Counted from the stretch's first letter, positions 17,026 to 26,809 are shown. The stretch: 64,000 nt of DNA from Flavobacterium macacae (GCF_003865365.1 NZ_RQVR01000013.1:1-64000); one strand, 5' to 3'. Numbers and translations: made by a program. Notes: generated by a model from the sequence alone, not told the origin.

Positions 17026-19407
17026 ATGCGCTATATCATTTTATTTGTTTTCCTAATTATTGGAAATCAATCTCTTGTATATTCCCAAAACACATTGTCA
17101 GGGAAAATTACCGATGAGAAAAATCAACCTTTGGCAGGAAGCCACATTCACGTTGCTGCCTTTTTTGCAAACTCCGACGAGTCTGGAAATTATGCAATTA
17201 CTGGAATTCCGAATGCTCGTTTACAAGTTTTTATAGAATATTTGGGTTACAAAACTTTGGATACTATTTTAGATTTCCAAGGAAATAGCACCTTAAATGT
17301 TCCGCTAAAACCTGATGTATCGCAGTTGCAGGAAGTAGTTTTGAAAGAAACGTTTGTTAAAAACAAAGCACAGGAAATTAAAACGGCCACAATTGAAAAA
17401 TACAGCAGCGAAAGTCTGGGCGATGCCTTGAAGGAAATCAGCGGCGTGTCGTCTTTAAAGACAGGCAATACAATTGTCAAGCCGATTATCAACGGTTTGC
17501 ACAGCAGCCGTGTTTTGATTATAAACAATAATGTGCGTCTTGAAGACCAGCAATGGGGAGCCGAACATGCACCAAATATGGATGTCAACACGGCTGGAAA
17601 AATTTCAGTGATCAAAGGCGTAAACGGATTGCAGTTTGGTGGTGATGCCATCGGAGGAACGGTTGTGATTGATCCGCCTGTTATTCCAATTAAGGATACC
17701 ATTTTTGGAAAAACCATTTTAAACGGCCAGTCAAATGGTCGTGGCGGCAGCATTACTTCTTCCTTATTTAAAGGTTATCAAAGTGGCTGGAATTGGAATC
17801 TGCAAGGAACTTTTAAATATCTTGGTGATTTTGAAGCTCCTGGTTATGTACTTTCAAATACAGGAAACCGTGAAAAAAACTTTTCGGGACGCCTTGGATA
17901 CAAAGGAGAAAATCAAGGTTTTAGTTTTTTCTACAGCTATTTTAATGCCGATATTGGAATTTTGAGAGCCTCGCACATCAGCAGTACATCTGATTTAATT
18001 CGTGCCATCAACAGTGGCGAACCGCAATATATTTCAGATTTTACGCATGATATCAATGCTCCAAAACAACAGTTGCAACATCATTTGGGAAAAATAAATT
18101 ACTATAAATTATTTTCAAACAATCGAAAACTGTCGCTTCAATATTCGTTTCAGTTTAATAATCGTTTGGAATTTGACCTCCGCCGTGGCGATGACAAAGA
18201 CAGGCCTTCATTAGATTTAGATTTGAAAACCCATACCTTAAACGCTGATTTTGAAGGAAATCATGCTGACAACTTTAAGTATAAAGTCGGAATAAATGGT
18301 GGCTTCCAAAATAATTTTGCCGATACTGAAAACACCAATGTTCGCGCTTTGATTCCAAATTATGACAAGTTTGACGCGGGCGCTTATGCTATTGGAAATT
18401 ACACTGTCAATGACAGGCTTTCTATAGAAACGGGATTGCGTTATGATTTCAGCCACATTGATGCCAAGAAATATTTTTTGAAATCAAGATGGACAGAACG
18501 GGGCTATGATAATGAATTCAGCCATTTTATAATTGGCGAAGACGGACAGCAATGGTACACCAATCCGGTTTTTAGTTACCATAATTTTTCTGGTAGCGCA
18601 GGAAGCATTTATGAAATAAACGAAAAATTGAATTTGACTTCCAACGTAAGTGTGACGAGCAGAAATCCGAATCCATCCGAATTGTTTAGCGACGGCCTGC
18701 ACCATTCAACCGGACAAATCGAGTTGGGCGATTTACGATTAAAAAGAGAAGTTTCGACTAAATTTTCTACGGCTTTAAATTATTCTACAAGTAGGTTTTC
18801 TCTAGAAATAAATCCGTATGCCAATTTTGTTAACGATTTTAAAGTTTTGATTCCCATGACCATTATCTTGTCAAATCGCGGGCCTTTCCCGGTTTGGGAA
18901 TACCGTCAAGTGGACGCGCGCCTTTTGGGAGTCGATATTACTGCCGATTATGATTTTGCAAAAAACTGGAATTGGCATTCCACAGCAGCATTTGTATATG
19001 GCGAAGATTTGACCACTAATTCAGCTTTGATTGATATGCCTCCGTTTAATTTCAACAATACCGTACGTTTCAAAAAAGCCAATTGGAACAATCTTGTTGT
19101 AAGCCTAAAAAACGAAACCGTTTTGACCCAAAAAAGATATCCAAACAATGATTTTTTTGTGGATTTGCTCGATACCGGAGAACCCGTAAGTACTTTGGTT
19201 GCAATCAGCAAACCGCCAAAGGGATATAGTCTGTTGCATTTTAATTCAGAAATGAGTTTCGATGTATTTGAAAAATCTAAAATGACCATTGGATTTACTA
19301 TCCAAAATATCTTAAACACGAACTACCGCGATTACTTGAACCGAACACGCTATTATTCAGATGATTTGGGACGTAATTTCAGGGTTCAACTAAAATTAAA
19401 TTATTAA
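17026..19407 (+). CDS. TonB-dependent outer-membrane receptor, probable metal uptake
   Basis: The 793-residue protein starts with a signal peptide (MRYIILFVFLIIGNQ, cleavage near YS-Q). It continues with a carboxypeptidase-regulatory-like domain (LSGKITDEKNQPLAGSHIHV, about 24-100), a plug domain (about 110-225, with GDALKEISGVSSL and GLHSSRVLIINNNVRLEDQQWG) and a 22-strand-type barrel ending in an aromatic C-terminus (FRVQLKLNY). The frame is open to a TTG at 16987, but the ATG at 17026 begins at the signal peptide. The plug sequence with GAEHAPNMD is of the ZnuD-like group, not the SusC group; no SusD partner is present. A lipoprotein gene follows after 18 bases. The ligand is inferred, not shown. 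Confidence 0.9.
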   Translation: MRYIILFVFLIIGNQSLVYSQNTLSGKITDEKNQPLAGSHIHVAAFFANSDESGNYAITGIPNARLQVFIEYLGYKTLDTILDFQGNSTLNVPLKPDVSQLQEVVLKETFVKNKAQEIKTATIEKYSSESLGDALKEISGVSSLKTGNTIVKPIINGLHSSRVLIINNNVRLEDQQWGAEHAPNMDVNTAGKISVIKGVNGLQFGGDAIGGTVVIDPPVIPIKDTIFGKTILNGQSNGRGGSITSSLFKGYQSGWNWNLQGTFKYLGDFEAPGYVLSNTGNREKNFSGRLGYKGENQGFSFFYSYFNADIGILRASHISSTSDLIRAINSGEPQYISDFTHDINAPKQQLQHHLGKINYYKLFSNNRKLSLQYSFQFNNRLEFDLRRGDDKDRPSLDLDLKTHTLNADFEGNHADNFKYKVGINGGFQNNFADTENTNVRALIPNYDKFDAGAYAIGNYTVNDRLSIETGLRYDFSHIDAKKYFLKSRWTERGYDNEFSHFIIGEDGQQWYTNPVFSYHNFSGSAGSIYEINEKLNLTSNVSVTSRNPNPSELFSDGLHHSTGQIELGDLRLKREVSTKFSTALNYSTSRFSLEINPYANFVNDFKVLIPMTIILSNRGPFPVWEYRQVDARLLGVDITADYDFAKNWNWHSTAAFVYGEDLTTNSALIDMPPFNFNNTVRFKKANWNNLVVSLKNETVLTQKRYPNNDFFVDLLDTGEPVSTLVAISKPPKGYSLLHFNSEMSFDVFEKSKMTIGFTIQNILNTNYRDYLNRTRYYSDDLGRNFRVQLKLNY

Positions 19408-19425
19408 AATTAAAACCTTATCAAA

Positions 19426-19995
19426 ATGAAAAAAATTAAATTTTTATCCCTTAGCCTTGTCACAGCCTTATTTTTTACATCTTGCAGTAGCGACGATAGT
19501 CCAGCTGGCGCTGTAAATGAAGACGAAGTAATTACCACTTTGACCGCAACTTTAACGGGCGGCGGACAAGTTATCATATTAAAATCTCAAGATCTAGACG
19601 GAGCAGAAGGTCCGCTGGCACCCGTGGTGACCGTTTCTGGAAATCTTATGGCAAATACAACGTACACCGGAAACTTGGATTTATTAAACGAAGCGGCTTC
19701 GCCAGCAGAAAGTATTACCGAAGAGATTTTAGAAGAAGCAGGCGACCACCAATTTTTCTTTACTGTTTCGAATAGTTTAGGCGCTTTTGGATATTCGCTG
19801 CCAAATGATGAAAACGGAAATCCGGTTGGAGTTAATTTCACGTTCACAACGGGCGCAACTGCAGGAACCGGAACGCTGGCCATCATCTTAAGACACCAGC
19901 CAAATAAAAGCGCTGCAGGAGTTGCAACAGGCAATATCGCAAACGCAGGCGGTGAAACTGACATTCAAGTCAGCTTCCCGATTACCGTTCAATAA
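19426..19995 (+). CDS. Lipoprotein partner of the TonB receptor
   Basis: A lipoprotein signal peptide ends at the lipobox TSC-SSD (residues 19-21). The 189-residue product has a beta-rich body with LDGAEGPLAPVVTVSG, MANTTYTGNLDLLNE and EEAGDHQFFFTVS, a combination I know from small flavobacterial lipoproteins found next to this receptor type and sometimes named type 1 periplasmic-binding-fold protein. It should sit on the periplasmic or outer face of the outer membrane. It is 18 bases downstream of the receptor and is followed by a terminator, so it closes the operon. A role in delivering substrate to the receptor is inferred from position only. Confidence 0.85.
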   Translation: MKKIKFLSLSLVTALFFTSCSSDDSPAGAVNEDEVITTLTATLTGGGQVIILKSQDLDGAEGPLAPVVTVSGNLMANTTYTGNLDLLNEAASPAESITEEILEEAGDHQFFFTVSNSLGAFGYSLPNDENGNPVGVNFTFTTGATAGTGTLAIILRHQPNKSAAGVATGNIANAGGETDIQVSFPITVQ

Positions 19996-20017
19996 ATAAG
20001 ATTGCACAATTAATAAA

Positions 20018-20045
20018 AAAACCGCTATAAAAAGCGGTTTTTTTA
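20018..20045 (+). terminator. Rho-independent terminator of the receptor operon
   Basis: AAAACCGCT and AGCGGTTTT form a short stem with a T-run behind. Confidence 0.8.
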
Positions 20046-20179
20046 TTCTAAAATCGGAAATAATTTAATTGTTACACCCATACAATCTGATTAATTTATT
20101 GAGAATGTAATTTTGTTAACCTATTTTTAGTAATTTAGGAAATTTAATAAACATTTAACAACCAATAAATTATCAAACT

Positions 20180-20560
20180 ATGAATTCAAAATTTACCTCC
20201 ATTGTTAGAATACTATTAGGAATTATTTTGCTGGTTTTTGGCCTCAACAAATTTTATCCATTGCCTTTTTTACCAGCACCTCAATTGCCAGAAAGCGCTT
20301 CAGAATTTATGAATTCACTTGTGGCAACAGGTTATGTTTTACCAATTGTTGGTATTCTTGAAATTTTTATTGCCTTAATGCTTTTGACTAAAAACTGGAT
20401 TGCTTTTGCATTAATAGTATTGGTTCCGATATCTATAAATATTTTACTTTTTCATTTCTTTTTAGATTTGCCAAGCATCGGTGGCGCCATTTTAGTTTCC
20501 GTTTTAAATATCATTTTGATTTATAAACATTGGCCACAATACCGTCCGCTATTTAACTAA
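20180..20560 (+). CDS. DoxX-like integral membrane protein
   Basis: The 126-residue protein has four hydrophobic segments. The first (VRILLGIILLVFGLNKFYPL) carries the GLNKF signature of DoxX-like proteins, and the C-terminus ends in YKHWPQYRPLFN. DoxX proteins are inner-membrane proteins with redox-related partners in some bacteria; the exact role here is unknown. The gene stands alone between a terminator and the peptidase gene 48 bases downstream, with which it may share a transcript. Confidence 0.85.
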   Translation: MNSKFTSIVRILLGIILLVFGLNKFYPLPFLPAPQLPESASEFMNSLVATGYVLPIVGILEIFIALMLLTKNWIAFALIVLVPISINILLFHFFLDLPSIGGAILVSVLNIILIYKHWPQYRPLFN

Positions 20561-20608
20561 GTAATACATTTCAATTGCTTATTTTTGTAAGAATCAAAAA
20601 ACATTTTA

Positions 20609-22741
20609 ATGAAAAAATTAGTATTGACAGTGATTGTGGCAGCTGCTTTTTTATCTTGTAAAGAAGAAACCACTAAAGAAGAGAAAATCGTGCTGAAATA
20701 TCCTGAAACAAAACAAGTCGACACGACTGACACGTACTTTGGAACCGAAGTAAAAGATCCTTACCGCTGGCTAGAAGATGATAAATCTGCTGAAACTGCG
20801 GCGTGGGTAAAAGCAGAAAACGAAGTTACGTTTGGCTATTTAGAAAAAATTCCATTCCGAAAAGAATTAAAGGAACGATTGGAAAAAGTGTGGAACTACG
20901 AGAAAATTTCTGCTCCGTTTAAAGAAGGAGATTTTACGTATTATTTCAAAAATAACGGCCTTCAAAACCAATCTGTCTTATACAGAAAAGACAAAAGTAG
21001 CAAAGAAGAATTGTTCTTAGATCCAAATACTTTTTCTGCTGACGGAACGACTTCACTATCTTCTGTAGAATTCTCAAAAGACGGTTCTTTAGTTGCTTAT
21101 TCGATTTCTGAAGCCGGAAGCGATTGGAACAAAATAGTTATTTTAAATGCGGTTACCAAACAAAAATTAGAAACTGAATTGGTGGATGTAAAATTCAGCG
21201 GTATTGCTTGGATTGGCAACGAAGGATTTTATTATTCAAGTTATGACAAGCCAACAGGAAGCCAGCTTTCTGCAAAAACAGACCAGCACAAATTGTACTT
21301 CCATAAACTTGGAACGGCACAAAAAGAAGATAAAGTTATTTTCGGACAAAATGAAAAACGCCGTTATGTTGGCGGTTATGTAACTGAAGACGACAAATAT
21401 TTGGTTATTTCCGCAGCTAATTCTACGTACGGAAACGAACTTTACATCAAAGATTTAAGTGTTCCGAATAGTAAAATTGTAAACGTTGTAAACAATTTCA
21501 ATAGCGATAACAACGTGATTGACAATGTTGGCTCAAAATTATACATCGCAACAGATTTAAATGCTCCAAACCAAAGAGTGGTTACTGTTGACGCCGCAAA
21601 CCCAAAACCTGAAAACTGGAAAGATTTCATTCCAGAAACTGAAAATGTGCTTTCAGTAAACACTGGTGCCGGATATATTTTTGCAAATTACATGAAAGAT
21701 GCCGTTTCTCAAATCAAACAATTTGATTATGACGGAAAAATGCTTCGCGAAATTAAATTGCCAGGAGTTGGTTCTGCCGGAGGTTTTAGCGGTAAAAAAG
21801 AAGATACAGAATTGTATTATTCGTTTACAAATTACATCACTCCAGGAACCATTTATGCGTTCAACCCAAAAGCCGGAATCTCGAAAGAATATCAAAAACC
21901 AAAAGTGGATTTCAAATCTGAAGAGTATGAAAGCAAACAAGTTTTTTATACTTCAAAAGACGGTACAAAAGTGCCAATGATCATCACGCACAAAAAAGGC
22001 CTGAAATTAGACGGCAACAACCCAACAATTCTTTATGCTTATGGCGGTTTTAATGTGAGTTTGACACCAGCTTTTAGCATCGCAAATGCCGTTTGGCTAG
22101 AGCAAGGCGGTGTTTATGCCGTACCAAATCTTCGCGGTGGTGGCGAATATGGAAAAAAATGGCACGAAGGCGGTATTCAGCAAAAGAAACAAAATGTGTT
22201 TGACGATTTCATCGCAGCGGGAGAATATTTGATTAAAGAAAAATATACTTCGTCTGATTTCTTGGCGGTTCGCGGCGGTTCAAACGGAGGCTTGTTAGTG
22301 GGTGCAACAATGACGCAACGCCCAGATTTGATGAAAGTAGCTCTGCCAGCTGTTGGCGTTTTAGACATGCTTCGTTACCACACGTTCACTGCTGGTGCGG
22401 GTTGGGCCTATGATTATGGAACTGCCGAAGATTCAAAAGAAATGTTTGATTATCTAAAAGCGTATTCTCCAGTTCACAATGTAAAAAAAGGAACAAAATA
22501 TCCAGCAACGTTAGTAACAACAGGCGACCACGATGACAGAGTTGTTCCGGCACACAGTTTTAAATTCGCTGCAGAATTGCAAGCAAAACAAACAGGAGAC
22601 AATCCGGTTTTGATTCGAATTGAAACCAATGCAGGCCATGGCGCTGGAAAACCAGTTTCAAAAACCATTGAAGAAGCAGCCGATATTATGGCATTTACCT
22701 TATTCAATATGGGTTACAGAGAATTGCCGAGCAAGAAGTAA
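20609..22741 (+). CDS. Prolyl oligopeptidase (S9A family), exported lipoprotein
   Basis: The enzyme cleaves short peptides after proline. The N-terminus ([18 protein letters not shown]) is a lipoprotein signal, so it acts outside the cytoplasm. The beta-propeller domain (about 80-440) starts at [14 protein letters not shown], and the alpha/beta hydrolase domain follows. The triad is visible: S558 in RGGSNGGLL, Asp in GDHDDRVVP (about 642) and His in NAGHGAGKP (about 677). The 710 residues are normal for the family. A TATTTTTG-type box lies about 30 bases upstream. A strong terminator follows. Confidence 0.95.
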   Translation: MKKLVLTVIVAAAFLSCKEETTKEEKIVLKYPETKQVDTTDTYFGTEVKDPYRWLEDDKSAETAAWVKAENEVTFGYLEKIPFRKELKERLEKVWNYEKISAPFKEGDFTYYFKNNGLQNQSVLYRKDKSSKEELFLDPNTFSADGTTSLSSVEFSKDGSLVAYSISEAGSDWNKIVILNAVTKQKLETELVDVKFSGIAWIGNEGFYYSSYDKPTGSQLSAKTDQHKLYFHKLGTAQKEDKVIFGQNEKRRYVGGYVTEDDKYLVISAANSTYGNELYIKDLSVPNSKIVNVVNNFNSDNNVIDNVGSKLYIATDLNAPNQRVVTVDAANPKPENWKDFIPETENVLSVNTGAGYIFANYMKDAVSQIKQFDYDGKMLREIKLPGVGSAGGFSGKKEDTELYYSFTNYITPGTIYAFNPKAGISKEYQKPKVDFKSEEYESKQVFYTSKDGTKVPMIITHKKGLKLDGNNPTILYAYGGFNVSLTPAFSIANAVWLEQGGVYAVPNLRGGGEYGKKWHEGGIQQKKQNVFDDFIAAGEYLIKEKYTSSDFLAVRGGSNGGLLVGATMTQRPDLMKVALPAVGVLDMLRYHTFTAGAGWAYDYGTAEDSKEMFDYLKAYSPVHNVKKGTKYPATLVTTGDHDDRVVPAHSFKFAAELQAKQTGDNPVLIRIETNAGHGAGKPVSKTIEEAADIMAFTLFNMGYRELPSKK

Positions 22742-22755
22742 TTCTATCTTTAATT

Positions 22756-22798
22756 AAAAAGCCGCAGTTTCTAAATTTGAAACTGCGGCTTTTTTTTG
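22756..22798. terminator. Bidirectional terminator between convergent genes
   Basis: AAAAAGCCGCAGTTT pairs with AAACTGCGGCTTTTT, with A-runs and T-runs on both sides. It can serve the S9A gene and the convergent 100-residue gene. Confidence 0.85.
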
Positions 22799-22801
22799 TT
22801 G

Positions 22802-23104
22802 TTATTTCAAAGATAATTTCTTCAATAAATCTTCGGAAGCCTCTTCGATATACATTCCGTAAGACGTGACTAAAATTCCTTTCACGCCATCTTTTGATTC
22901 AATTCCATAAACGGTTGATTCCTCATCTGGATTGGAGTCGCCTTCATATCTGTAAATTTCGGTAATTTCAAAATCATCGCACTCATAAGCAGCGTCATGA
23001 ACAGTCAAAGCGTTTCCAGCAATATTAAAATCAACCATAAAACCCGCATCACGCAATTGTTTTATGGCTTCTAAAACCGTAGCATATTTATAATTCGCAC
23101 CCAT
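22802..23104 (-). CDS. Conserved 100-residue protein of unknown function
   Basis: The small acidic soluble protein starts MGANYKYATVLEAIKQLRDAGF and has FEITEIYRYEGDSNPDEESTVYGIESKDGVKG in its centre (quoted in two parts of one strand-rich region). The same pattern recurs in many Bacteroidota proteins of this length. Some databases name these phosphoribosylpyrophosphate synthetase, but no PRPP-binding motif is present and I would not use that name. It is the last gene of a minus-strand group, 51 bases after the LpxR-like gene. Confidence 0.8.
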   Translation of the reverse strand: MGANYKYATVLEAIKQLRDAGFMVDFNIAGNALTVHDAAYECDDFEITEIYRYEGDSNPDEESTVYGIESKDGVKGILVTSYGMYIEEASEDLLKKLSLK

Positions 23105-23155
23105 AATTTTTATTTTAAGAGTACTAAAGTTACGGAAAAATATTGATTTTAAATT

Positions 23156-24109
23156 TTAATACAGCAGGTAAGAAGCGCCGATCGAACCATAAAAGTAACC
23201 TTCATTTCGAGAATTATCTACTTCTTTGCCTCGGTACACAAAAACATAGTGAAAGTTCCAGTGGTTTTTTCGGTATTTGAAACCGGCTTCTCCGTTAAAT
23301 CGAATTGGCACCAAGTCATACGTCACCGGATTATTGCCTCCAAACATGCTTCCTTGAATGGTGGCATCATATATCTGGTAATTCACACTCGGATTTACGT
23401 AGAAATAAAACTCGCTTTGTTCTCTATATTTTTCCTTATCAGAATGTAAGGAAGCGCCGTGGAGATTGGAATCATACATTGGAACCAGTTTTTCCCAAAG
23501 CGCAATTCGAGTCAGAGGACCAAAAGAAATTCCGTTTAAAACCGTACCGAAATTAACTTCAGCCTGAACATTGAAATCCATCTTTTCAGCAGGTTGAGTT
23601 GGAAATAATTTCTTTGAATACAACATGTTTCCTTGCAAGGCAAAAGCATCTTGGATCTGAAAATTCCAACCTTCAACGGGTTTGTACCCAAAAGCTTTGT
23701 GAAACAATTTCTGAAATTCTTCTGCTTGAGAAGAAGGTCCGACAACTCCAATCTGAAGATTCGTTTTCAAAACCGATTCACTTTGATAATACCGATTCAT
23801 TCCCGCTTCCAAAAAAAGATAGCCGGCAAAAGGCCTGTCGTGCTTGGTAATTCTTCGGGCTTCCACGGTATGCGGATTGTAAATATATTGCCCGAATTTG
23901 AATTCGGTTATTTTTTTATTGAGCTTCTGATTTTCATTTTGGTTTAAAAAACGGTAGAAAATTTCAATCCCATTGGTATAATATTGATCGTTTACGGTGG
24001 ATGAAAAAAGATCGTTATCCACTAAAATACCTAATTCTACGGAAGTATTCTGGCTAAAAATTGCATTAGAAAAAAGCAAGAAAAAAAGCGGGGAAATTTT
24101 CTTAAGCAT
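23156..24109 (-). CDS. LpxR-family lipid A deacylase-like outer-membrane protein
   Basis: LpxR enzymes are outer-membrane barrels that remove the 3'-acyloxyacyl group of lipid A. The 317-residue product has a signal peptide (MLKKISPLFFLLFSNAIFS-Q), the active-site-type N-terminal segment LVDNDLFSSTVNDQYYTNG (25-50) and the family motif HDRPFAGYLF, and it ends in an aromatic-tail strand. It is 6 bases downstream of mtgA and part of a minus-strand group with an FAD oxidoreductase. Deacylase activity is by family only; several LpxR-family proteins in this phylum are uncharacterised. Confidence 0.85.
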   Translation of the reverse strand: MLKKISPLFFLLFSNAIFSQNTSVELGILVDNDLFSSTVNDQYYTNGIEIFYRFLNQNENQKLNKKITEFKFGQYIYNPHTVEARRITKHDRPFAGYLFLEAGMNRYYQSESVLKTNLQIGVVGPSSQAEEFQKLFHKAFGYKPVEGWNFQIQDAFALQGNMLYSKKLFPTQPAEKMDFNVQAEVNFGTVLNGISFGPLTRIALWEKLVPMYDSNLHGASLHSDKEKYREQSEFYFYVNPSVNYQIYDATIQGSMFGGNNPVTYDLVPIRFNGEAGFKYRKNHWNFHYVFVYRGKEVDNSRNEGYFYGSIGASYLLY

Positions 24110-24115
24110 TTATTT

Positions 24116-24793
24116 TCAATAGTCTAATTTCACATAATTCATATGTTTCATAATCCGTCCTTTTCTTCGTTCCGTATAGGCAGAAGAATTGCTTGCCTTG
24201 AATTTTCGAGGATTTGGAAGGATTGCAGCGATTCCGGCGGCTTCTCTTTTTGAAACAGAATTGGCACTTTTTCCATACCAATGCTGCGAGGCCGCTTCTA
24301 CACCATAAACGCCGTCGCCCATTTCAATGCTATTCAAATAGACTTCCATAATGCGTTCCTTGCCCCAAAAAATTTCGATTAAAACCGTAAAATAAGCTTC
24401 CAAACCTTTTCTGAGGTAGCTTCTTCCCTGCCACAAAAAGACATTTTTAGCCGTTTGCTGTGAAATAGTGCTTCCGCCTTTCAGTCTTTTCCCTTTTGAA
24501 TTGTTTTTAAACGCTTTTTGCATCGCTCCAAAATCAAAACCGTTGTGGCTTAAAAAGGTGGCGTCTTCACTGGCAATTACCGCTTTTTGAAGATTCGGAG
24601 CCATTTTATCAAGCGAAACCCAATCGTGACTGCAGGTCATTTCTTTTCCTGCTTCTTTTTGTTCCAACGCACGAATGGCCATCAATGGCGTAAACGGTAC
24701 CGGAACAAATTTGAAAAGTATGACAAAAAACACCGAAACTCCGAAGAACCAAAGTGCACATTTTATTAAAAACTGAAGTATTTTTTTACCCAT
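24116..24793 (-). CDS. mtgA: Monofunctional peptidoglycan glycosyltransferase MtgA
   Basis: The enzyme polymerises lipid II glycan strands at the outer face of the inner membrane. One N-terminal membrane segment (residues 8-30) is followed by the GT51 motifs: ASEDATFLSHNGFD with catalytic E76, RLKGGSTISQQTAKN (103-117), and KERIMEVYLNSIEMG (145-159). The frame is open 33 codons further upstream, into the preceding gene, but the extension is Arg/Trp-rich and not family-like. I therefore start at the ATG at 24793 (225 residues), 20 bases after the FAD oxidoreductase stop. No transpeptidase domain is present. Confidence 0.94.
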   Translation of the reverse strand: MGKKILQFLIKCALWFFGVSVFFVILFKFVPVPFTPLMAIRALEQKEAGKEMTCSHDWVSLDKMAPNLQKAVIASEDATFLSHNGFDFGAMQKAFKNNSKGKRLKGGSTISQQTAKNVFLWQGRSYLRKGLEAYFTVLIEIFWGKERIMEVYLNSIEMGDGVYGVEAASQHWYGKSANSVSKREAAGIAAILPNPRKFKASNSSAYTERRKGRIMKHMNYVKLDY

Positions 24794-24813
24794 AAAAATT
24801 GAAAACAAAAAAA

Positions 24814-25935
24814 CTAATCTACTAAATCTGCCAATTCTTGGCCAATCAAACTGCCGATGGCAACGCCCATGCCACCTAACCTGACACCGCAAAACACATT
24901 TTCTGAAAGTTTCTCGACAATTGGCTTTTTGCTCGAACCCATTCCCATGATGCCACTCCAGCGGTGCTCGATTTTAAAATCTTGGTTTGGCAAAATTACT
25001 TCTTTTAAAATTTGTTCCAATTTATTTTGTATTAAATCTGTCTGGCCGAATTCCGTGGTGGTTTCATTTTCAAAATCTTCGTTTCTGGCACCGCCAAAAA
25101 GGATTCTGTTACCAAAATTTCTGAAATAATAATAGCCTTTGTCAATATGAAAAGTACCTTTAATATCTAAATTCGGGATTGGTTCAGTGATTAAAACTTG
25201 CGCTCTTGCCGGTTTTACAGCTCCGCTTGCAATATGGGAGGCAAAACCGTTTGTGGCAAAAAAGAGTTTTTTGGTCTGGAAGTCAAAGTCGTTGGTGGCA
25301 ACGCGAACGCCGTTCGAATTTTCTTGGTATTCAGTAACGGTTTGCTGATTTAAAAGCAGAATATTATTTGCAATGGCTAATTTCAGCAAGGCTTCCATCA
25401 TATTGCCGGTGTCAATCTGGCCTTCAAACGGATTGAAAATTAAATTTTCTTGGATGTTTCCAAAGTTGAAACGGTCTATTTCTTTGGCGAAAACATCGGC
25501 TTTAAAAAGCGGACGAAGAACGTCATTGATAAACGGAATTTTTTGCAAGCATTCGCTGTAATGGGTTTCAGAATCTTTCAAAAAAAGTTCATAACCGCCG
25601 TATTGTTTAAAATCTAGGGTTTGGTCGCCAAGACGTTTTCTAAGCAACTGCACTCCTTGCCAGCGCTTTTGAATCAGTTGGAGTACTTCTTCTTCAGAGT
25701 GATTGTTTAGGTCATCGATGATTTCAGAAATGCTTCCAAAACAGGCGAATCCTGCGTTTTTGGTACTTGCGCCTTGAGGCAAAAATCCTTTTTCGAGGAT
25801 GAGAATTTTGCTTTCCGGAAATTTTTCCCGCAAGCGCAAAGCCGTGTGCAAACCGACAATTCCACTGCCGACGATGGTATAATTGACGTTTGAAAACCAA
25901 TTTTTTATTTCCCAGTAGCTTAGGTCTGCTTTCAT
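24814..25935 (-). CDS. FAD-dependent amino-acid-oxidase-type oxidoreductase (DAO family)
   Basis: The 373-residue protein has the dinucleotide motif TIVGSGIVGLHTALRL (about 20-35), the second-strand acid in ILILEKG, ASTKNAGFACFGS (typical of DAO-fold enzymes), and a C-terminal FCGVRLGGMGVAIGSLIGQELA that closes the FAD site. No signal peptide is present. By fold it oxidises a C-N bond of an amino acid or amine; the substrate cannot be told. It opens the group with mtgA and the LpxR-like gene, but those have no obvious link to its chemistry. Confidence 0.87.
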   Translation of the reverse strand: MKADLSYWEIKNWFSNVNYTIVGSGIVGLHTALRLREKFPESKILILEKGFLPQGASTKNAGFACFGSISEIIDDLNNHSEEEVLQLIQKRWQGVQLLRKRLGDQTLDFKQYGGYELFLKDSETHYSECLQKIPFINDVLRPLFKADVFAKEIDRFNFGNIQENLIFNPFEGQIDTGNMMEALLKLAIANNILLLNQQTVTEYQENSNGVRVATNDFDFQTKKLFFATNGFASHIASGAVKPARAQVLITEPIPNLDIKGTFHIDKGYYYFRNFGNRILFGGARNEDFENETTTEFGQTDLIQNKLEQILKEVILPNQDFKIEHRWSGIMGMGSSKKPIVEKLSENVFCGVRLGGMGVAIGSLIGQELADLVD

Positions 25936-25970
25936 AGCCTGAAGTTTAAAAAGTTGAAACGGTTGGTTTC

Positions 25971-26085
25971 ATAGCCCCGATTGCAGGGGAAATCCTTTTT
26001 CAATTTTTTCTAGAACCTGAATTTATTTCAGGTTGAAAAATGAAAAAGATTGTATCGGAAAGCGGGAAAAGGGACGGCTAAAATC
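25971..26085. repeat. Intergenic hairpin element, copy 1 (TAGCCCCGAT family)
   Basis: The element starts ATAGCCCCGATTGCAGGGGAA, then CCTTTTTC, and later has GAAAAAG, TATCGG and AAGCGGGAAAA. The two halves form one long imperfect hairpin: CTTTTTCA/TGAAAAAG, ATTTTTTC/GAAAAAT and a perfect AACCTGAA (26014-26021) / TTCAGGTT (26027-26034) tip. A related copy is at 44771-44856. I know this element type from other flavobacterial genomes; its role is unknown. Confidence 0.65.
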
Positions 26086-26109
26086 ACTGTCCCTTTACTT
26101 CTAAAAAAA

Positions 26110-26808
26110 CTAAAGTTCTTTTTCGCCTTCTTTTATTGCTGTTTTTTTCTTCAAATAATTCAGCAAAAGCGGCACGGTGGTAATGGCAACAATAACCAAA
26201 ACGATAATTTCAATATGGTCTTTTAAGTTGATTCCGAACTCCAGCATAAACAGGTCGTTCAGATAATGGCCTGCAAAGATGAGCGAAAACGACCAAAGGA
26301 TCGAGCTGAGAATGTTGAAAAACATAAATTTTTTCTTTTCCATTCCGACTATTCCTGCGATGATTGGCGCAAAAGTTCTAATGATCGGAACGAATCGGGC
26401 GAAGATAATGGCTCTTCCGCCGTGTTTTTCGAAGAAGATCCGAGACTCGACTAAGTATTTTTTCTTGAACCAAAAAGTATCTTCTTTGTTGTAAAGATAG
26501 TAGCCGCTTTTTGCGCCAAACCAGTAACCAAAGGTGTTTCCGATGATTCCGGCTAGAGCGACCAGTGCTGCTAAAAGGGCAAGATTGGCAAAATCGTTTT
26601 CTATGGTAACGATGGTGGACATAAGTTCTGTGCTGTAGATTCCCGCTAAAAAAAGTAACGTGTCTCCAGGCAGAAAAAATCCTGCAAAAAGTCCGGTTTC
26701 TGCGAAAACGATGAATAAAACCACGTAGATACCGATGGGAACGCCACTGATTTTTAAGTTGATATAAAATTCTGGATTCAATAATTGCATCCAATCGAAA
26801 CTTTCCAT
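26110..26808 (-). CDS. DedA-family inner-membrane protein
   Basis: DedA proteins are linked to lipid scrambling and to membrane potential and envelope stability; some recycle undecaprenyl phosphate. The 232-residue product has the family core FVPIIRTFAPIIAGIVGM with conserved Arg, FAETGLFAGFFLPGDTLLF, and re-entrant hydrophobic segments; GNTFGYWFGAKSGYYLY fits the second half. The gene follows the symporter after 1 base and must be on the same transcript. Function is by family. Confidence 0.92.
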   Translation of the reverse strand: MESFDWMQLLNPEFYINLKISGVPIGIYVVLFIVFAETGLFAGFFLPGDTLLFLAGIYSTELMSTIVTIENDFANLALLAALVALAGIIGNTFGYWFGAKSGYYLYNKEDTFWFKKKYLVESRIFFEKHGGRAIIFARFVPIIRTFAPIIAGIVGMEKKKFMFFNILSSILWSFSLIFAGHYLNDLFMLEFGINLKDHIEIIVLVIVAITTVPLLLNYLKKKTAIKEGEKEL

Positions 26809-26809
26809 T

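Noticed and set aside
22802..23104. Phosphoribosylpyrophosphate synthetase
   Set aside because: This name is attached to similar small proteins, but 100 residues without a PRPP motif cannot be that enzyme.
24794..24892. 33-codon upstream extension of mtgA
   Set aside because: It overlaps the preceding gene, is Arg/Trp-rich and is not part of the family.
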